A stretch of 64,000 nucleotides of DNA from an uncultured Desulfovibrio sp. (GCA_944327295.1 CALVHF010000005.1:1-64000), one strand, 5' to 3'. Positions 28,902 to 37,764 are shown, numbered from the stretch's first letter. Translations and numbers: made by a program. Notes: generated by a model not told the origin, from the letters alone.

Positions 28902-29717
28902 TCAGGCAAGCTCAATCTGGTCCGCCCAGAAGACGGGGCCCTGTGTGCAGCACTGCACGGGCGCATTGCGGTGTGCCGCATCCGGCCAGGCGTCAGTGGT
29001 ACGCACAACACAGCCGAGGCAGGCACCAACGCCGCAGGCCATCTTGTTTTCCAGAGAGAGCTGCAGCCTGGCGTGATATTCCTTGGCAAAGCCCTGCACG
29101 GTCTTGAGGAAGGGCAGCGGACCGCAGGCCAGGATGAGCCCCTTCTGGGAGGCGTATTCCTTGATGCGTTCCTGCAGGGTGAAAATGAAGTTGTCCAGAT
29201 CTCCGGGAACGGATTCGCGGAGCGTGTCCACGGGGATGTGCTCGTTGATGCTGTCCACGGGATAGCACTCCAGGGGATCCCTGTGCCCGAAGAGCATGGA
29301 AATGTTCCAGGCCTTGGGGTGCTCGGCCACGTAGCCGATGAAGGGTACGATGCCCATGCCGCCGGCAAGGAGCAGGGTCGGTGTGTCCGGCTCCACGGCA
29401 AAGCCGTTGCCAAGCGGTCCCCATACGCGGACCTTGTCCCTGGGACGCAGGTGGGCCATCTGCTCCGTTCCCCTGCCTGCAACCTGGAAGAAACAGATGA
29501 GGTGCTGGGGACGGATGAGACAGATGCCGAGGGGACGGCCCCAAGGCATTTCAAGCCCGAAGGATTGGGGTCGGATCATGAGGAATTGCCCCGGTTTCCA
29601 TTCTTTCCAGTCTGGAGGCGAAAGACGTAGTGCAAAGTATCTATGCACGGGATCGGCAAGACCGAAGGGAACAAGATCGAGGACTGTGAGCTCACAGCAG
29701 TCAGTTGTAGGAACCAT
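28902..29717 (-). CDS. pyrK: dihydroorotate dehydrogenase B, electron transfer subunit
   Basis: 271 residues from ATG 29717, preceded by GAGGT; longer starts (29729, 29789) lack a good site. The FAD/NAD reductase fold has RPLGICL (FAD) and LLLAGGMGIVP (NAD). The C-terminal [2Fe-2S] loop is CGVGACLGC with a further Cys. Passes electrons between PyrD and NAD. First gene of the pyrKD-GNAT-epimerase run. Confidence 0.93.
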   Translation of the reverse strand: MVPTTDCCELTVLDLVPFGLADPVHRYFALRLSPPDWKEWKPGQFLMIRPQSFGLEMPWGRPLGICLIRPQHLICFFQVAGRGTEQMAHLRPRDKVRVWGPLGNGFAVEPDTPTLLLAGGMGIVPFIGYVAEHPKAWNISMLFGHRDPLECYPVDSINEHIPVDTLRESVPGDLDNFIFTLQERIKEYASQKGLILACGPLPFLKTVQGFAKEYHARLQLSLENKMACGVGACLGCVVRTTDAWPDAAHRNAPVQCCTQGPVFWADQIELA

Positions 29718-30062
29718 AGACAACCTCATGAAAGCAGAACCGGCAGTCGGCAGGCAGGGATGCTGCCGACTGCCCCCTGGCCGGGGCAAACAATAATTTT
29801 TCGTGACCAGACTCAGAACACTATGTCACAGGCAGCAAGAAAAGGCAAAAGTGGCACGATGCCGGAAAAATACAGGTCCTGCAAGAGGATGGAAGGACGA
29901 GGGACAGCCGGTCCCGGGCACTGCCTAAAACCTGTCCGTCCTCATGCCTGTTCCCGGGGATGGGAGATAAAAAAAATCCCTGGGTAGGATTCACAAGAAA
30001 TAAAGTATTCTCAGTATGTTGACACGAAAAGATCTTGGAGCTTTGGACAGGGCATGCTTTAC
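29718..30062. other. divergent intergenic region between pyrK and asd
   Basis: About 345 bases with no gene. AT-rich around 29960-30020; contains TTGACA near 30018 without a clear -10. The likely asd promoter lies just downstream at 30063. Confidence 0.5.
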
Positions 30063-30092
30063 TTGCAGAGTCAGAGCGTATATTAGTATAGA
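30063..30092 (+). promoter_or_regulatory. candidate asd promoter
   Basis: TTGCAG (30063-30068), an 18-base spacer, then TATAGA (30087-30092). The transcript would have a leader of about 135 bases before asd. I do not recognise a riboswitch fold in that leader. Confidence 0.4.
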
Positions 30093-30234
30093 TTCACACG
30101 TATTCCTCTGACTTGCGTCTGTTCTGGACGTTTCCTGACAGGGGAAGGTGTCCGTGCTCTGTGTCTTGCAGCCAGGGCACCCCTCTCCCGGCCCGTCATG
30201 CGGCTGAAGAGAATGTCCAAGGAGGAACACTACA

Positions 30235-31281
30235 ATGGGTAAGATGACAGTAGCTGTTTGCGGCGCCACAGGTGCAGTGGGCAGAGAAATGTTGAGTACG
30301 CTCCATCAGCGTCAGTTTCCCGCTACGGAAGTCGTGGCCTTCGCCTCTTCCCGTTCTGCCGGAACCACAGTGCCGTATGGGGACAAGGAGTTGACGGTTC
30401 GCGAACTGAAGGAAGACAGCTTCGAGGGCATTGATCTGGCACTTTTCTCTGCCGGCGGCAGCACGTCGACCAAGTTTGCTCCCTATGCGGCCAAGGCCGG
30501 CTGTGTTGTCGTGGACAACTCTGCTGCCTGGCGCATGGATGATCGCTGTCCCCTGGTGGTTCCCGAAGTAAACCCCGAGGATCTTTCCTGGCACAAGGGC
30601 ATCATTGCCAACCCCAACTGCTCCACCATTCAGATGCTCGTGGCCCTGAAGCCCATCTATGACGCCGTGGGCATCAGGCGCATTGTGGTGTCTACCTACC
30701 AGGCCGTTTCGGGCACGGGTCAGAAGGGCATTGCCGAACTGGAAAAGCAGGTACGCGATCTCTTCAATGGCAGGGACATCGAGCACAAGGCCTATCCCTA
30801 CCAGATTGCCTTCAACATCCTGCCCCACATCGACATCTTCCTGGACAACGACTACACCAAGGAAGAGATGAAGATGGTCAATGAAACGCGCAAGATGTTC
30901 CATGACCCGCTTATCCGCGTCACGGCCACCTGTGCCCGCGTGCCCGTCTTCTACGGCCATGCCGAGTCCGTCAACATCGAGACCGAAAAGAAGCTGACCG
31001 CAAGGGAATGCCGTGCCCTGCTTTCCCAGGCTCCCGGCGTCAGAGTCATCGACAATCCCCATGAGTTGCTCTACCCCATGCCCATCATGTGTGCCGGTCA
31101 GGACGATACCCTGGTAGGCCGCATCCGTGACGACGAGTCCGTGGAAAACGGCCTCAACCTGTGGGTCTGCGCAGACAACATCCGCAAGGGTGCTGCCCTC
31201 AATGCCGTCCAGATTGCTGAGGAACTCATCCGCAGGGATCTCGTCCGCGTTGAGGAAAAGGATCGCGCAGCCTTCATGTAG
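30235..31281 (+). CDS. asd: aspartate-semialdehyde dehydrogenase
   Basis: 348 residues, normal. GATGAVGREML is the NADP-binding turn; NPNCSTIQ holds the catalytic cysteine. Reduces aspartyl phosphate to the semialdehyde, the branch point for lysine/diaminopimelate, threonine and methionine. GGAGG lies nine bases before ATG 30235. Followed by a clear terminator. Confidence 0.97.
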   Translation: MGKMTVAVCGATGAVGREMLSTLHQRQFPATEVVAFASSRSAGTTVPYGDKELTVRELKEDSFEGIDLALFSAGGSTSTKFAPYAAKAGCVVVDNSAAWRMDDRCPLVVPEVNPEDLSWHKGIIANPNCSTIQMLVALKPIYDAVGIRRIVVSTYQAVSGTGQKGIAELEKQVRDLFNGRDIEHKAYPYQIAFNILPHIDIFLDNDYTKEEMKMVNETRKMFHDPLIRVTATCARVPVFYGHAESVNIETEKKLTARECRALLSQAPGVRVIDNPHELLYPMPIMCAGQDDTLVGRIRDDESVENGLNLWVCADNIRKGAALNAVQIAEELIRRDLVRVEEKDRAAFM

Positions 31282-31311
31282 GGCACAAGCCTTCGGACGA
31301 AGAACTTTCTG

Positions 31312-31353
31312 ATATGCCGTTTCTCTCTGCCTTTCGGGAAACGGCATATTTTT
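31312..31353 (+). terminator. asd terminator
   Basis: ATATGCCGTTTC (31312-31323) pairs with GAAACGGCATAT (31338-31349), running directly into T5 on the plus strand. Confidence 0.9.
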
Positions 31354-31481
31354 GTCTTCACCGGGGGCTTCTGACGTTTTGCAGCCCGCAAACGGCGAAA
31401 CACCCACCAGACAGAAATCTCAGGATAAGGAGACGGCGCTTTCTCTCTGCCGAACAGGCTGGGGAAAGCCCTAATACGCGA

Positions 31482-32411
31482 ATGAAGTGCAATATTTGCA
31501 AGGCTGAAGCGCTCGTCAAACTTCGTGCGCACAATGCCGCCTTCTGCAGGGACTGCTTTTTGCAGTTCTTTTCCAGGCAGGTGGCCAAGGGCATAGAGAA
31601 AGAACATCTGTGCACAAGGGAAGACAGAATCCTGGTGGCCGTCTCCGGCGGCAAGGATTCGCTGTCCCTGCTCTATGAACTGATACACCAGGGCTATGAT
31701 GCCACAGGCCTCTTCATTGATTTGGGCATACCTGTTTCCTCCCAGGCAGCCCGCAGGACCGTGGAAGACTTCTGCGCGAAACATGGCCTGCGCCTCATCG
31801 TGAAGGAACTGGTCGAGGACGGACTGGACATCCCCACTGTCAAGGAAGCCATCAGGCGTCCCGTCTGTTCTGTCTGCGGCAAGCTCAAGCGGCATTACTT
31901 CAACAGGATTGCCATGGAGGAAGGCTTCACCGTCCTTGCCACCGGGCACAATCTGGATGACGAAGTAGCCCGCCTCTTCAGCAACACCCTGCGCTGGGAT
32001 CTGTCCTACCTGGCCTCGGATGGCCCCCTGCTCCCTGCCCACGGGCGCTTTGTGCGCAAGATCAAGCCCCTGTGGCGCCTCACGGAATTCGAGACCGCCA
32101 ACTATGCCTTTCTGACAGAAATAGAACCGCACATAGCGCCCTGTCCCTATAGTCCCGGTGCCAGCTTCACGACGCTCAAGGGCGTGCTGCAGCGCCTTGA
32201 GTATGCCATGCCCGGCCGCAAGCTCGATTTCTATCAGGGCTTCATCCATCGTGGCCGCAAGGGCTTTGAACATCTGGCCCAGGAGGGCGGCGATCCCCTG
32301 CATGACTGTCCGGAATGCGGCTACCCCACCTCCGGGGAGGACCTCTGCGGAGTCTGCCGCATCAGGCATCAGGTGGCAGCCTTCAGGGAGGCACAATGTT
32401 CCGCTTCCTGA
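31482..32411 (+). CDS. PP-loop tRNA-thiolation protein, TtuA/NcsA-TtcA superfamily
   Basis: 309 residues from ATG 31482; longer in-frame starts run back through the asd terminator. An N-terminal zinc-finger-like pair of CxxC motifs (CNIC, CRDC), the PP-loop SGGKDS that adenylates the tRNA base, a central CSVCG, and a C-terminal CPECG/CGVC pair. This five-part layout matches TtuA/NcsA proteins, which put sulfur on tRNA uridines, rather than classic TtcA. The acceptor position is not certain. Confidence 0.82.
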   Translation: MKCNICKAEALVKLRAHNAAFCRDCFLQFFSRQVAKGIEKEHLCTREDRILVAVSGGKDSLSLLYELIHQGYDATGLFIDLGIPVSSQAARRTVEDFCAKHGLRLIVKELVEDGLDIPTVKEAIRRPVCSVCGKLKRHYFNRIAMEEGFTVLATGHNLDDEVARLFSNTLRWDLSYLASDGPLLPAHGRFVRKIKPLWRLTEFETANYAFLTEIEPHIAPCPYSPGASFTTLKGVLQRLEYAMPGRKLDFYQGFIHRGRKGFEHLAQEGGDPLHDCPECGYPTSGEDLCGVCRIRHQVAAFREAQCSAS

Positions 32412-33049
32412 AAAAGGCCCTGGAACGGGGGCTGACCCTGCCCAACGTGGCAAGCTATGTCAGTCTGCAGACTTTGCGCCTTTCAGGAGCTGCTCTGGGC
32501 AGCCTGCGACTGGCCCTCAAGGCCCGGCTGCTGGGTGTGGAGCTTGGCAGAAATGTGCGTGCCCATGGTCCCGTGGGGCTCATGCGCTGGCCCGGAAGCC
32601 GGATCGTGCTCGGCGACAATGTGCAGATGATTTCTTCCTGGCGCAGGGCAACAGCCTCTGCGCTCTCGCATCCCGTGCGCCTGCGCACCTTTGCACCGGG
32701 AGCCTGCATCAGCATAGGTACTGGCTGCGAACTTTCGGGCACCTCCATAACCTGTCGATCCACCTCCATAACTCTGGGGAAGGATGTGCTCATTGCACCG
32801 GATGTCATTATCGTCGATTCGGATTTTCATGCGCCCTGGCCTGTGGAGCGGCGCAAGATGGATCCGGGCCTTGAGCGGGACAGGCCTGTGGTCATTGGCG
32901 ATGGTGCCTGGATTGGCATGCGCAGCATTATCCTCAAGGGAGTCACTATTGGCGAGGGCGCCATCATAGGCGCAGGCAGCGTGGTGACCAGGGATATTCC
33001 CGCCAATGCCGTGGCCTGCGGAGTGCCTGCTAGGGTCGTGCGCAAGTGA
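32396..33049 (+). CDS. left-handed beta-helix (hexapeptide repeat) acyltransferase
   Basis: 217 residues from ATG 32396, which follows GGAGG and overlaps the previous gene by 16 bases. The C-terminal half has hexapeptide repeats (VVIGDGAWIGMRSIILKGV, then IGEGAIIGAGSVVT) ending in the GVPARVV cap typical of NodL/LacA/CapG O-acetyltransferases. A His in DSDFHAPW is a candidate catalytic residue. Likely acetylates a sugar in a surface polymer; the acceptor is unknown. Confidence 0.85.
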   Translation: MFRFLKKALERGLTLPNVASYVSLQTLRLSGAALGSLRLALKARLLGVELGRNVRAHGPVGLMRWPGSRIVLGDNVQMISSWRRATASALSHPVRLRTFAPGACISIGTGCELSGTSITCRSTSITLGKDVLIAPDVIIVDSDFHAPWPVERRKMDPGLERDRPVVIGDGAWIGMRSIILKGVTIGEGAIIGAGSVVTRDIPANAVACGVPARVVRK

Positions 33050-33096
33050 TGCGCTCCCCTCTGGAACAGGACCACTGATCAGAGTTGCAGAGTATG

Positions 33097-33147
33097 AAAA
33101 AATCCACCTGACGGACAGCAGAAGACTGTCGGTACAGGTGGATTTTT
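33097..33147. terminator. bidirectional terminator between converging genes
   Basis: AAAAATCCACCTG (33098-33110) pairs with CAGGTGGATTTTT (33135-33147), with inner GACAG/CTGTC. U-tracts are present in both directions, serving the acyltransferase (+) and the agmatinase-family gene (-). Confidence 0.9.
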
Positions 33148-33200
33148 GCGTGTCTTGGTATTGTCCGGATGGACCCGGTCGTCAGGATCCGCCGGCCTGA

Positions 33201-34106
33201 TCAGTCCGACTCTTCCGGGAAGAAAGGTTTCAGCTGATTGTATCGCTGTGCCATGCCCATCAGGGTGTGCACCAGCTTGGCAGCCGTAAAGTCGGCATGA
33301 TGCAGGCCTTTGATGGGGGCCAGTTCCACCACGTCGAAACCGATGAGTCTTCTGTCCTTCAGGCAGGCATCAAGGAGCTGCAGAGCCTCGTGCCAGAACA
33401 GGCCTCCGGGGGAAGGGGTTCCTGTGGCGGGCATGAGCGAGCTGTCAAAGCCGTCCACATCAAAGGAGACATAGACGAGCCTGGGAAAATCCGGTGGCAG
33501 GGGCGTTTTGGGCAGCCCCTTTCTTGCCAGGAGGTCGGCATCGTAGGCCAGGACATGAGCACTCTTGCGGAAGTTGGCTTCCTCCCGGCTGTAGTCCCTG
33601 GTTCCAAACTGAGCGATGGGAATGCCGCCGCATTCCACGCACCGCCGCATCACGCAGGCATGAGAGAAGGCATCGCCCTCATAGAAATCGCGCAGATCGG
33701 CATGGGCATCAAAGTGCAGGATGCCGAATTTCATGCCGGCCTCGTGCAGTGTCCGTACGGGGGCATAGCTCACGGTATGTTCTCCGCCCAGGACGACGGG
33801 AATGGCCTTGCAATGCCTGGCCATCTGCACGGCATCACCTATGCGTGCAAAGATGTCGGACAGGGAGCCTGTGCAGTCAATGGGCTCATGGGTAAACAGG
33901 CCGAGTTCTCCCGGGGCCGATGTTCCGTCCCAGGCTTCAAGCTGCAGGGAGGCTTCCAGAATGGCCGAAGGCCCCAGTCTGGTCCCTGCACCGTAGGAGA
34001 CGGAACGTTCCAGGGGAACAGGGATGATGTGAAAGCGCGCCTCGTCCGGGGCGCTGTTTGGATATTCCGAGGAAAGAAAGGGCGTAAAATCCATGACAAG
34101 GACCAT
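33201..34106 (-). CDS. speB: agmatinase / ureohydrolase family protein
   Basis: 301 residues. Binuclear manganese ligands are all visible: GGEHT, HFDAHADLRD and SFDVDGFD. Members hydrolyse agmatine, arginine or formiminoglutamate. The size and the SYGAGTRLGP N-terminal segment fit agmatinase (putrescine plus urea) best. ATG 34094 is an alternative start; neither has a strong ribosome site. A lone gene with no polyamine partner next to it. Confidence 0.85.
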   Translation of the reverse strand: MVLVMDFTPFLSSEYPNSAPDEARFHIIPVPLERSVSYGAGTRLGPSAILEASLQLEAWDGTSAPGELGLFTHEPIDCTGSLSDIFARIGDAVQMARHCKAIPVVLGGEHTVSYAPVRTLHEAGMKFGILHFDAHADLRDFYEGDAFSHACVMRRCVECGGIPIAQFGTRDYSREEANFRKSAHVLAYDADLLARKGLPKTPLPPDFPRLVYVSFDVDGFDSSLMPATGTPSPGGLFWHEALQLLDACLKDRRLIGFDVVELAPIKGLHHADFTAAKLVHTLMGMAQRYNQLKPFFPEESD

Positions 34107-34478
34107 CTGTTGCTAAAAAAATGAAAGAGACTGGCAACGACAAGAAAAAAGTATTTTTTTTGACAGATAATTTCTTTGGAAAAAATTTTTTTAACAAAAA
34201 TAAGGCTTGTTTTTGTGTTATATTTAAAAAATATAGATAAATAAAATCTGAATGAGATATATTTTTAAATGGAGTGCTTGTCTTGTTGTAATAAAATTGT
34301 ACTATTGTTTATTTTTTATACAGTTGCGGATTCTCGAACATGCCTTATCTTTGAGCGTGATGGAAGCACGTCCGGTTGGCAACTGTTGTCTGCACAGGCT
34401 CATCAGTGTCCTGTCAGCCTCTGCCGGCTGTTCCGTATACACCGTATTTTCTCAAGCTCCCGCTTGCAAGAGGTGCAT
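34107..34478. other. AT-rich divergent intergenic region
   Basis: 372 bases, extremely AT-rich at 34140-34260. TTGACA at 34160-34165 faces the plus strand and may drive the DUF533 gene, but no good -10 lies 17 bases away. No gene seen. Confidence 0.5.
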
Positions 34479-35291
34479 ATGTCTATTTTCAGTATTCTGA
34501 AATCCGATACCTTTGCTTCAACACTGCAAACATTCTCCGGCAAGGCCAGAGAAGTTGTCGATACAGTCAGCAAGAACATGCCCAGTTCCGTGCAGGGCTT
34601 TGGCGACAAGGCGCGGGACATGGCCGATTCTGTCAGCAAGAACATCCCCGGGTCCCTGCAGGGCCTGGGCGACAAGGCCAAGGGCGTGGCCGAGACCGTG
34701 AGCCAGAACATGCCCAAGAATGCCGCAACGGCCTTCGGCATCGGCTCCCTGGTAGCCCTGTTCGGTACCATGCTGCCCAAGGATGTTGTCAAGGGCGCAG
34801 CACTTGTCGGTGCCGGCGCCATTGCCTGGAATTTCTACCAGAAATGGTCTGCCCAGAAAACAGCTGCAGGCCAGGCTCCTGCTGAAGCCGGAGCTGCCCA
34901 GCAGGCTCTGCCCTCCCCGCAGGATCCTGCGGCCATGCTCATGCTCAGGGCCATGGTGTACGCAGCCCGTGCCGATGGCCATATTGACGCGGCCGAACAG
35001 TCCCGCATCAGCAAGCTGACCGAACAGTTCCTGCCTGGTCAGGATACCAATGCCATCGTGAACACCCTGGTCAATGAGCCCCTCAACCTGGAACTCCTGG
35101 CTTCACAGATGCAGTCCATGGAGCAGAGAGAGGATCTGTACCGTCTCTCCTGCCTTGTGCTGGACATCGACCACTTCATGGAACGCAGCTACCTCGATGC
35201 CTTGGCCAAAGCTCTGGGCATAGAAGCCCGTCAGGCCGAACTGGAACAGGAAGCCCTGGCTGCCAAGCAGCAGCTGGATGCCATGTCCTAG
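34479..35291 (+). CDS. DUF533 (YebE-like, TerB-fold) protein with N-terminal 22-residue repeats
   Basis: 270 residues from ATG 34479 with AAGAGGT six bases upstream; the longer ORF start (34269) has a Cys-rich, unlikely N-terminus. Residues 19-84 are three 22-residue repeats with pattern GDKARxxADSVSKNxPxSxQG. A hydrophobic segment follows near 92-118 (KGAALVGAGAIAWNFY). The C-terminal 130 or so residues are the DUF533/TerB-like helical domain (MLMLRAMVYAARADGHID). Probably inner-membrane; function unknown. Confidence 0.8.
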   Translation: MSIFSILKSDTFASTLQTFSGKAREVVDTVSKNMPSSVQGFGDKARDMADSVSKNIPGSLQGLGDKAKGVAETVSQNMPKNAATAFGIGSLVALFGTMLPKDVVKGAALVGAGAIAWNFYQKWSAQKTAAGQAPAEAGAAQQALPSPQDPAAMLMLRAMVYAARADGHIDAAEQSRISKLTEQFLPGQDTNAIVNTLVNEPLNLELLASQMQSMEQREDLYRLSCLVLDIDHFMERSYLDALAKALGIEARQAELEQEALAAKQQLDAMS

Positions 35292-35332
35292 GGCGCAAGG
35301 CGCTTTTGGGAGCATTCCCTGAAAGACTGTCT

Positions 35333-35375
35333 GGACAGGAATATCTTGCAGCAGGAGATGTTCCTGTCCTTTTTT
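35333..35375 (+). terminator. terminator of the DUF533 gene
   Basis: GGACAGGAA (35333-35341) pairs with TTCCTGTCC (35361-35369), followed by a run of T to 35375. Confidence 0.85.
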
Positions 35376-35463
35376 ACTGGTTGCCTCTGCCGGACATGAG
35401 CATGCGAGACCAGAGGAAGTGTGTTCCTTGCCTGAAGCAGACAGCGGCTCGGCAGATTTGCGG

Positions 35464-35514
35464 ACAAAAAAGAGTCAGGCGGACGATCGGACATGTCTCC
35501 GTCTTCCGCCTGAC
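35464..35514 (-). terminator. terminator of the 2-hydroxyacid dehydrogenase gene
   Basis: GTCAGGCGGA (35474-35483) pairs with TCCGCCTGAC (35505-35514); on the minus strand it runs into TCTTTTTTG. Confidence 0.85.
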
Positions 35515-35540
35515 TGTATGCGCTGGCAAAAGCTGATGGA

Positions 35541-36461
35541 TCAGGCAAAAACCTTTTTCAGGGCATCAACGCACATCTGGCCCATGCAGTTGGTCGTACC
35601 CACTGTGGACGATGAGGTATGGGAGCCAAGGACCACATTGGCAAGCTCGTACCACCTGGGGTCGGCCGGGGGTTCCTTGCTGAACACATCAAGGCCTGCA
35701 CCGTAGATGGTCTTGCTGACCAGTGCTTCAAGCAGGGCTTCTTCGTCAACAAGTTCTCCACGGGCGGTGTTGATGAGAATGCAGGTCTTTTTCATGGATG
35801 CCAGGCGATCCCTGTTGATGAGGTTCCTGGTCTCGTCATTGAGGAGTGAATGCAGAGAAATGACATCTGCCTGCCTGCAGATTTCATCGACAGAGACAGA
35901 TTGAATGCCGTACTGTGTCGCAAAATCTTGGTCGAAATAGGGATCACTGGCCAGAATCTTCATGCCAAAACCGGCAGCACGTCTGGCCACGCACTTGCCC
36001 ACGGCGCCAAGACCAATGATGCCCAGGGTCTTGCCATAGATGTCAATGCCGGTTTCCTTGCCCCAGTCCTGCTTGCGACAACGGCTATCGATGACCACAA
36101 CTTTGCGGGCCACGGCCAGCATGAGGGCAAAGGCAAAGTCGGCCACGGCATTGCTATTGGCGCCGACAGTGCGTGTCAGCTGTATGCCCCTGCGCTGGCA
36201 CTCTTCCACGTCAACGTTGTCCAGGCCGACACCGTAGCGGGCAATGGCCTTCAGACGGGGTGCGTGGTCGAGCACGTTCTTGTTGCAGGGGTCCACACCC
36301 AAAATCAGAGCTTCGCAGTCTGCAATCTTTTCACACATGGCCTTTTCTGAGAGAATGGCACCTGTGTCGTTGCGTACAATTTCAAATCCCAGGGATTCAA
36401 GCTGAGCAAAGAGATCGGGATTGCTTTTGCCAAAGGAACGGGGAGTAATAAGGACTTTCAT
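35541..36461 (-). CDS. D-isomer-specific 2-hydroxyacid dehydrogenase (phosphoglycerate dehydrogenase-like)
   Basis: 306 residues from ATG 36461; the longer start (36566) reads through a palindrome. Rossmann motif GIIGLGAVGK, catalytic Arg in NTARGELVDE, Glu in GLDVFSKEP, and His in GSHTSSS where the C-terminal catalytic His is expected. YGVGLDNVDV favours the SerA-like group, but there is no ACT domain, so it may be a glycerate, lactate or related dehydrogenase rather than the biosynthetic SerA. Confidence 0.85.
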   Translation of the reverse strand: MKVLITPRSFGKSNPDLFAQLESLGFEIVRNDTGAILSEKAMCEKIADCEALILGVDPCNKNVLDHAPRLKAIARYGVGLDNVDVEECQRRGIQLTRTVGANSNAVADFAFALMLAVARKVVVIDSRCRKQDWGKETGIDIYGKTLGIIGLGAVGKCVARRAAGFGMKILASDPYFDQDFATQYGIQSVSVDEICRQADVISLHSLLNDETRNLINRDRLASMKKTCILINTARGELVDEEALLEALVSKTIYGAGLDVFSKEPPADPRWYELANVVLGSHTSSSTVGTTNCMGQMCVDALKKVFA

Positions 36462-36564
36462 CGAAAAAAGTTTCCGCGCAGACAGGCTGACAGGAGTGTC
36501 AGCGTCGCGATGCGGCCTCCTTGAAGATGCAAAATTGTATCCGAACACAGGGTAGTTGTACAGC

Positions 36565-36597
36565 AATATTTTGTTTTTACTGTAAAAACAAAATATT
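36565..36597. promoter_or_regulatory. 15-bp perfect AT-rich palindrome upstream of the dehydrogenase gene
   Basis: AATATTTTGTTTTTA (36565-36579) and its exact inverse (36583-36597) around CTG, about 100 bases upstream of the start codon. It may be an operator, or a hairpin ending transcripts from either side. Confidence 0.5.
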
Positions 36598-36692
36598 ATT
36601 TGGGCGTTATCCCCGAGTGTGCCGAACAGGCTCAGAGAGGAAGATAGGGCTTGTCCGCAAACAGCAACCGTGTGTCAGAAGCGGAAGCAAAC

Positions 36693-37085
36693 TTAGAGAG
36701 CCGGAGTTTCCGGTGCTTCCGATGCCAGGCTTGAGCCTTTGCGGCCCAGAATCTGCATCAGGGGATTGAATGTCCAGGAAGCAGGCCGTTCCAGAACTTT
36801 TGCTTGCAAGGGCAGAAAGGGCATGCCCATCTGGAAGAGGCCAGACGTACGTGCACGTAGTGTGCACAAACGGTGGCACAATCAGCATGACCTGCGGGAC
36901 GGGCAGGACCTTCACGTGTCGACATCGCAAAAGTGCAGCAGACGTTCTCTGGGAGTATTGATCTCATCACTTGCGATGAAGCGCCTTTGCATGACGCCAA
37001 CACCCGGATTGGATACGGAAAACAGCAAGAAGAAGGCCAGCGATACAAGGGCAAGGCGTGTCTGTCTGAACTTCCCAAAAATTAG
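36693..37085 (-). pseudogene. possible decayed small exported protein gene
   Basis: No intact ORF. On the minus strand one frame (from about 37085) reads a basic start and hydrophobic core, FRQTRLALVSLAFFLLFSV, like a signal peptide, and stops at about 36916. A second frame carries GLFQMGMPFLPLQ and ends at 36693 with a natural-looking tail. This pattern suggests a frameshifted gene beside the repeat at 37089. No family recognised; it may be chance. Confidence 0.25.
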
Positions 37086-37088
37086 GCT

Positions 37089-37246
37089 CTAGGGCGTGTT
37101 GACAAATTAGGTGTCGCCCTGATCTGGCCTGATTTCAGACGGGGTCATGGTGCGGCAGTGAGCTCTAATGAAAGTTGGTACGCCCCATTTATATCGGCAT
37201 ATGCCGGTTGCCACTGTCGGATTTTGATTTTGTCAACACGGCCTAG
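37089..37246 (+). mobile_element. 158-bp MITE-like repeat, copy 1
   Basis: Begins CTAGGGCGTGTTGACAAA and ends with the near-inverse TTTGTCAACACGGCCTAG. With TA counted as target duplication, the terminal inverted repeats match at 14 of 15 positions. No transposase inside. The TA duplication at CTAG resembles IS630/Tc1-mariner insertion. Differs from copy 2 at three positions. Confidence 0.85.
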
Positions 37247-37562
37247 CGGAAAATCGGTATGGATGAAGCTACTCAGCTTGACAGGCCTGATACGAGGGAA
37301 TCCTTTTCCCCCAGCTTCGGCCAGATCCATCCGTGTGCCTCTCTTTCTGCGAAGCTGGCCGCGTACACTTGCATACCGGTTTTCCGAAAGGACCCTAAAG
37401 TCGAGGGGCTGTTTCCCTGTCTACCAAGGCCAGACACTCCAAGGGAGAGAGCCTTGGGGGTTACCCACAGAAAGCCACGAAGAGCCAAAAAATACCGCAA
37501 AAAGCACGGTATGCAAGGGAACCCTTTGAGACTGAAAGAGACGTTATGAGACGCTTCAGGGA
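37247..37562. other. gene-poor stretch between the repeat and tRNA-Ser
   Basis: 316 bases. Short ORFs on both strands (37259-37549 plus, 37273-37500 minus) show no recognisable family or ribosome site. Nothing convincing seen. Confidence 0.4.
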
Positions 37563-37610
37563 ATAAAAAAGCGGTGTTTGCAGGCTGTTATAGCCTGTTA
37601 AACACCGCTT
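37563..37610 (-). terminator. tRNA-Ser terminator
   Basis: AAGCGGTGTTT (37569-37579) pairs with AAACACCGCTT (37600-37610), with inner AGGCT/AGCCT. The minus strand continues into TTTTTTATTC. Confidence 0.9.
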
Positions 37611-37623
37611 AATATTTTCCTTA

Positions 37624-37718
37624 TGGCGGAGAGAGAGGGATTTGAACCCTCGATACAAGTTTAAGCTCGTATACTCGCTTAGCAGGCGAGCTCCTTCGGC
37701 CGACTCGGACATCTCTCC
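37624..37718 (-). tRNA. tRNA-Ser(GCU)
   Basis: 95 bases with encoded CCA. Acceptor stem GGAGAGA/TCTCTCC, anticodon stem CTCGC/GCGAG around loop CTGCTAA, so the anticodon is GCT (reads AGC/AGU). The long variable arm typical of class II tRNAs is present, and the T arm has GGTTCAAATCC. It lies between two copies of the 158-bp repeat. Confidence 0.95.
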
Positions 37719-37735
37719 GTTCAACACAGATGGAC

Positions 37736-37764
37736 AGAGTATCTGTGTACAGCTGAATTGTCAA
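37736..37764 (-). promoter_or_regulatory. tRNA-Ser promoter
   Basis: On the minus strand TTGACA (37764-37759), a 17-base spacer, then TACTCT (37741-37736), about 18 bases ahead of the tRNA 5' end. Confidence 0.65.

Noticed and set aside
30093..30234. Possible lysine or SAM riboswitch in the asd leader
   Set aside because: The leader is short, and I could not find the conserved core or a terminator-antiterminator pair.
30196..31407. 403-codon minus-strand ORF antisense to asd
   Set aside because: Shadow of asd, which has all its catalytic motifs on the plus strand.
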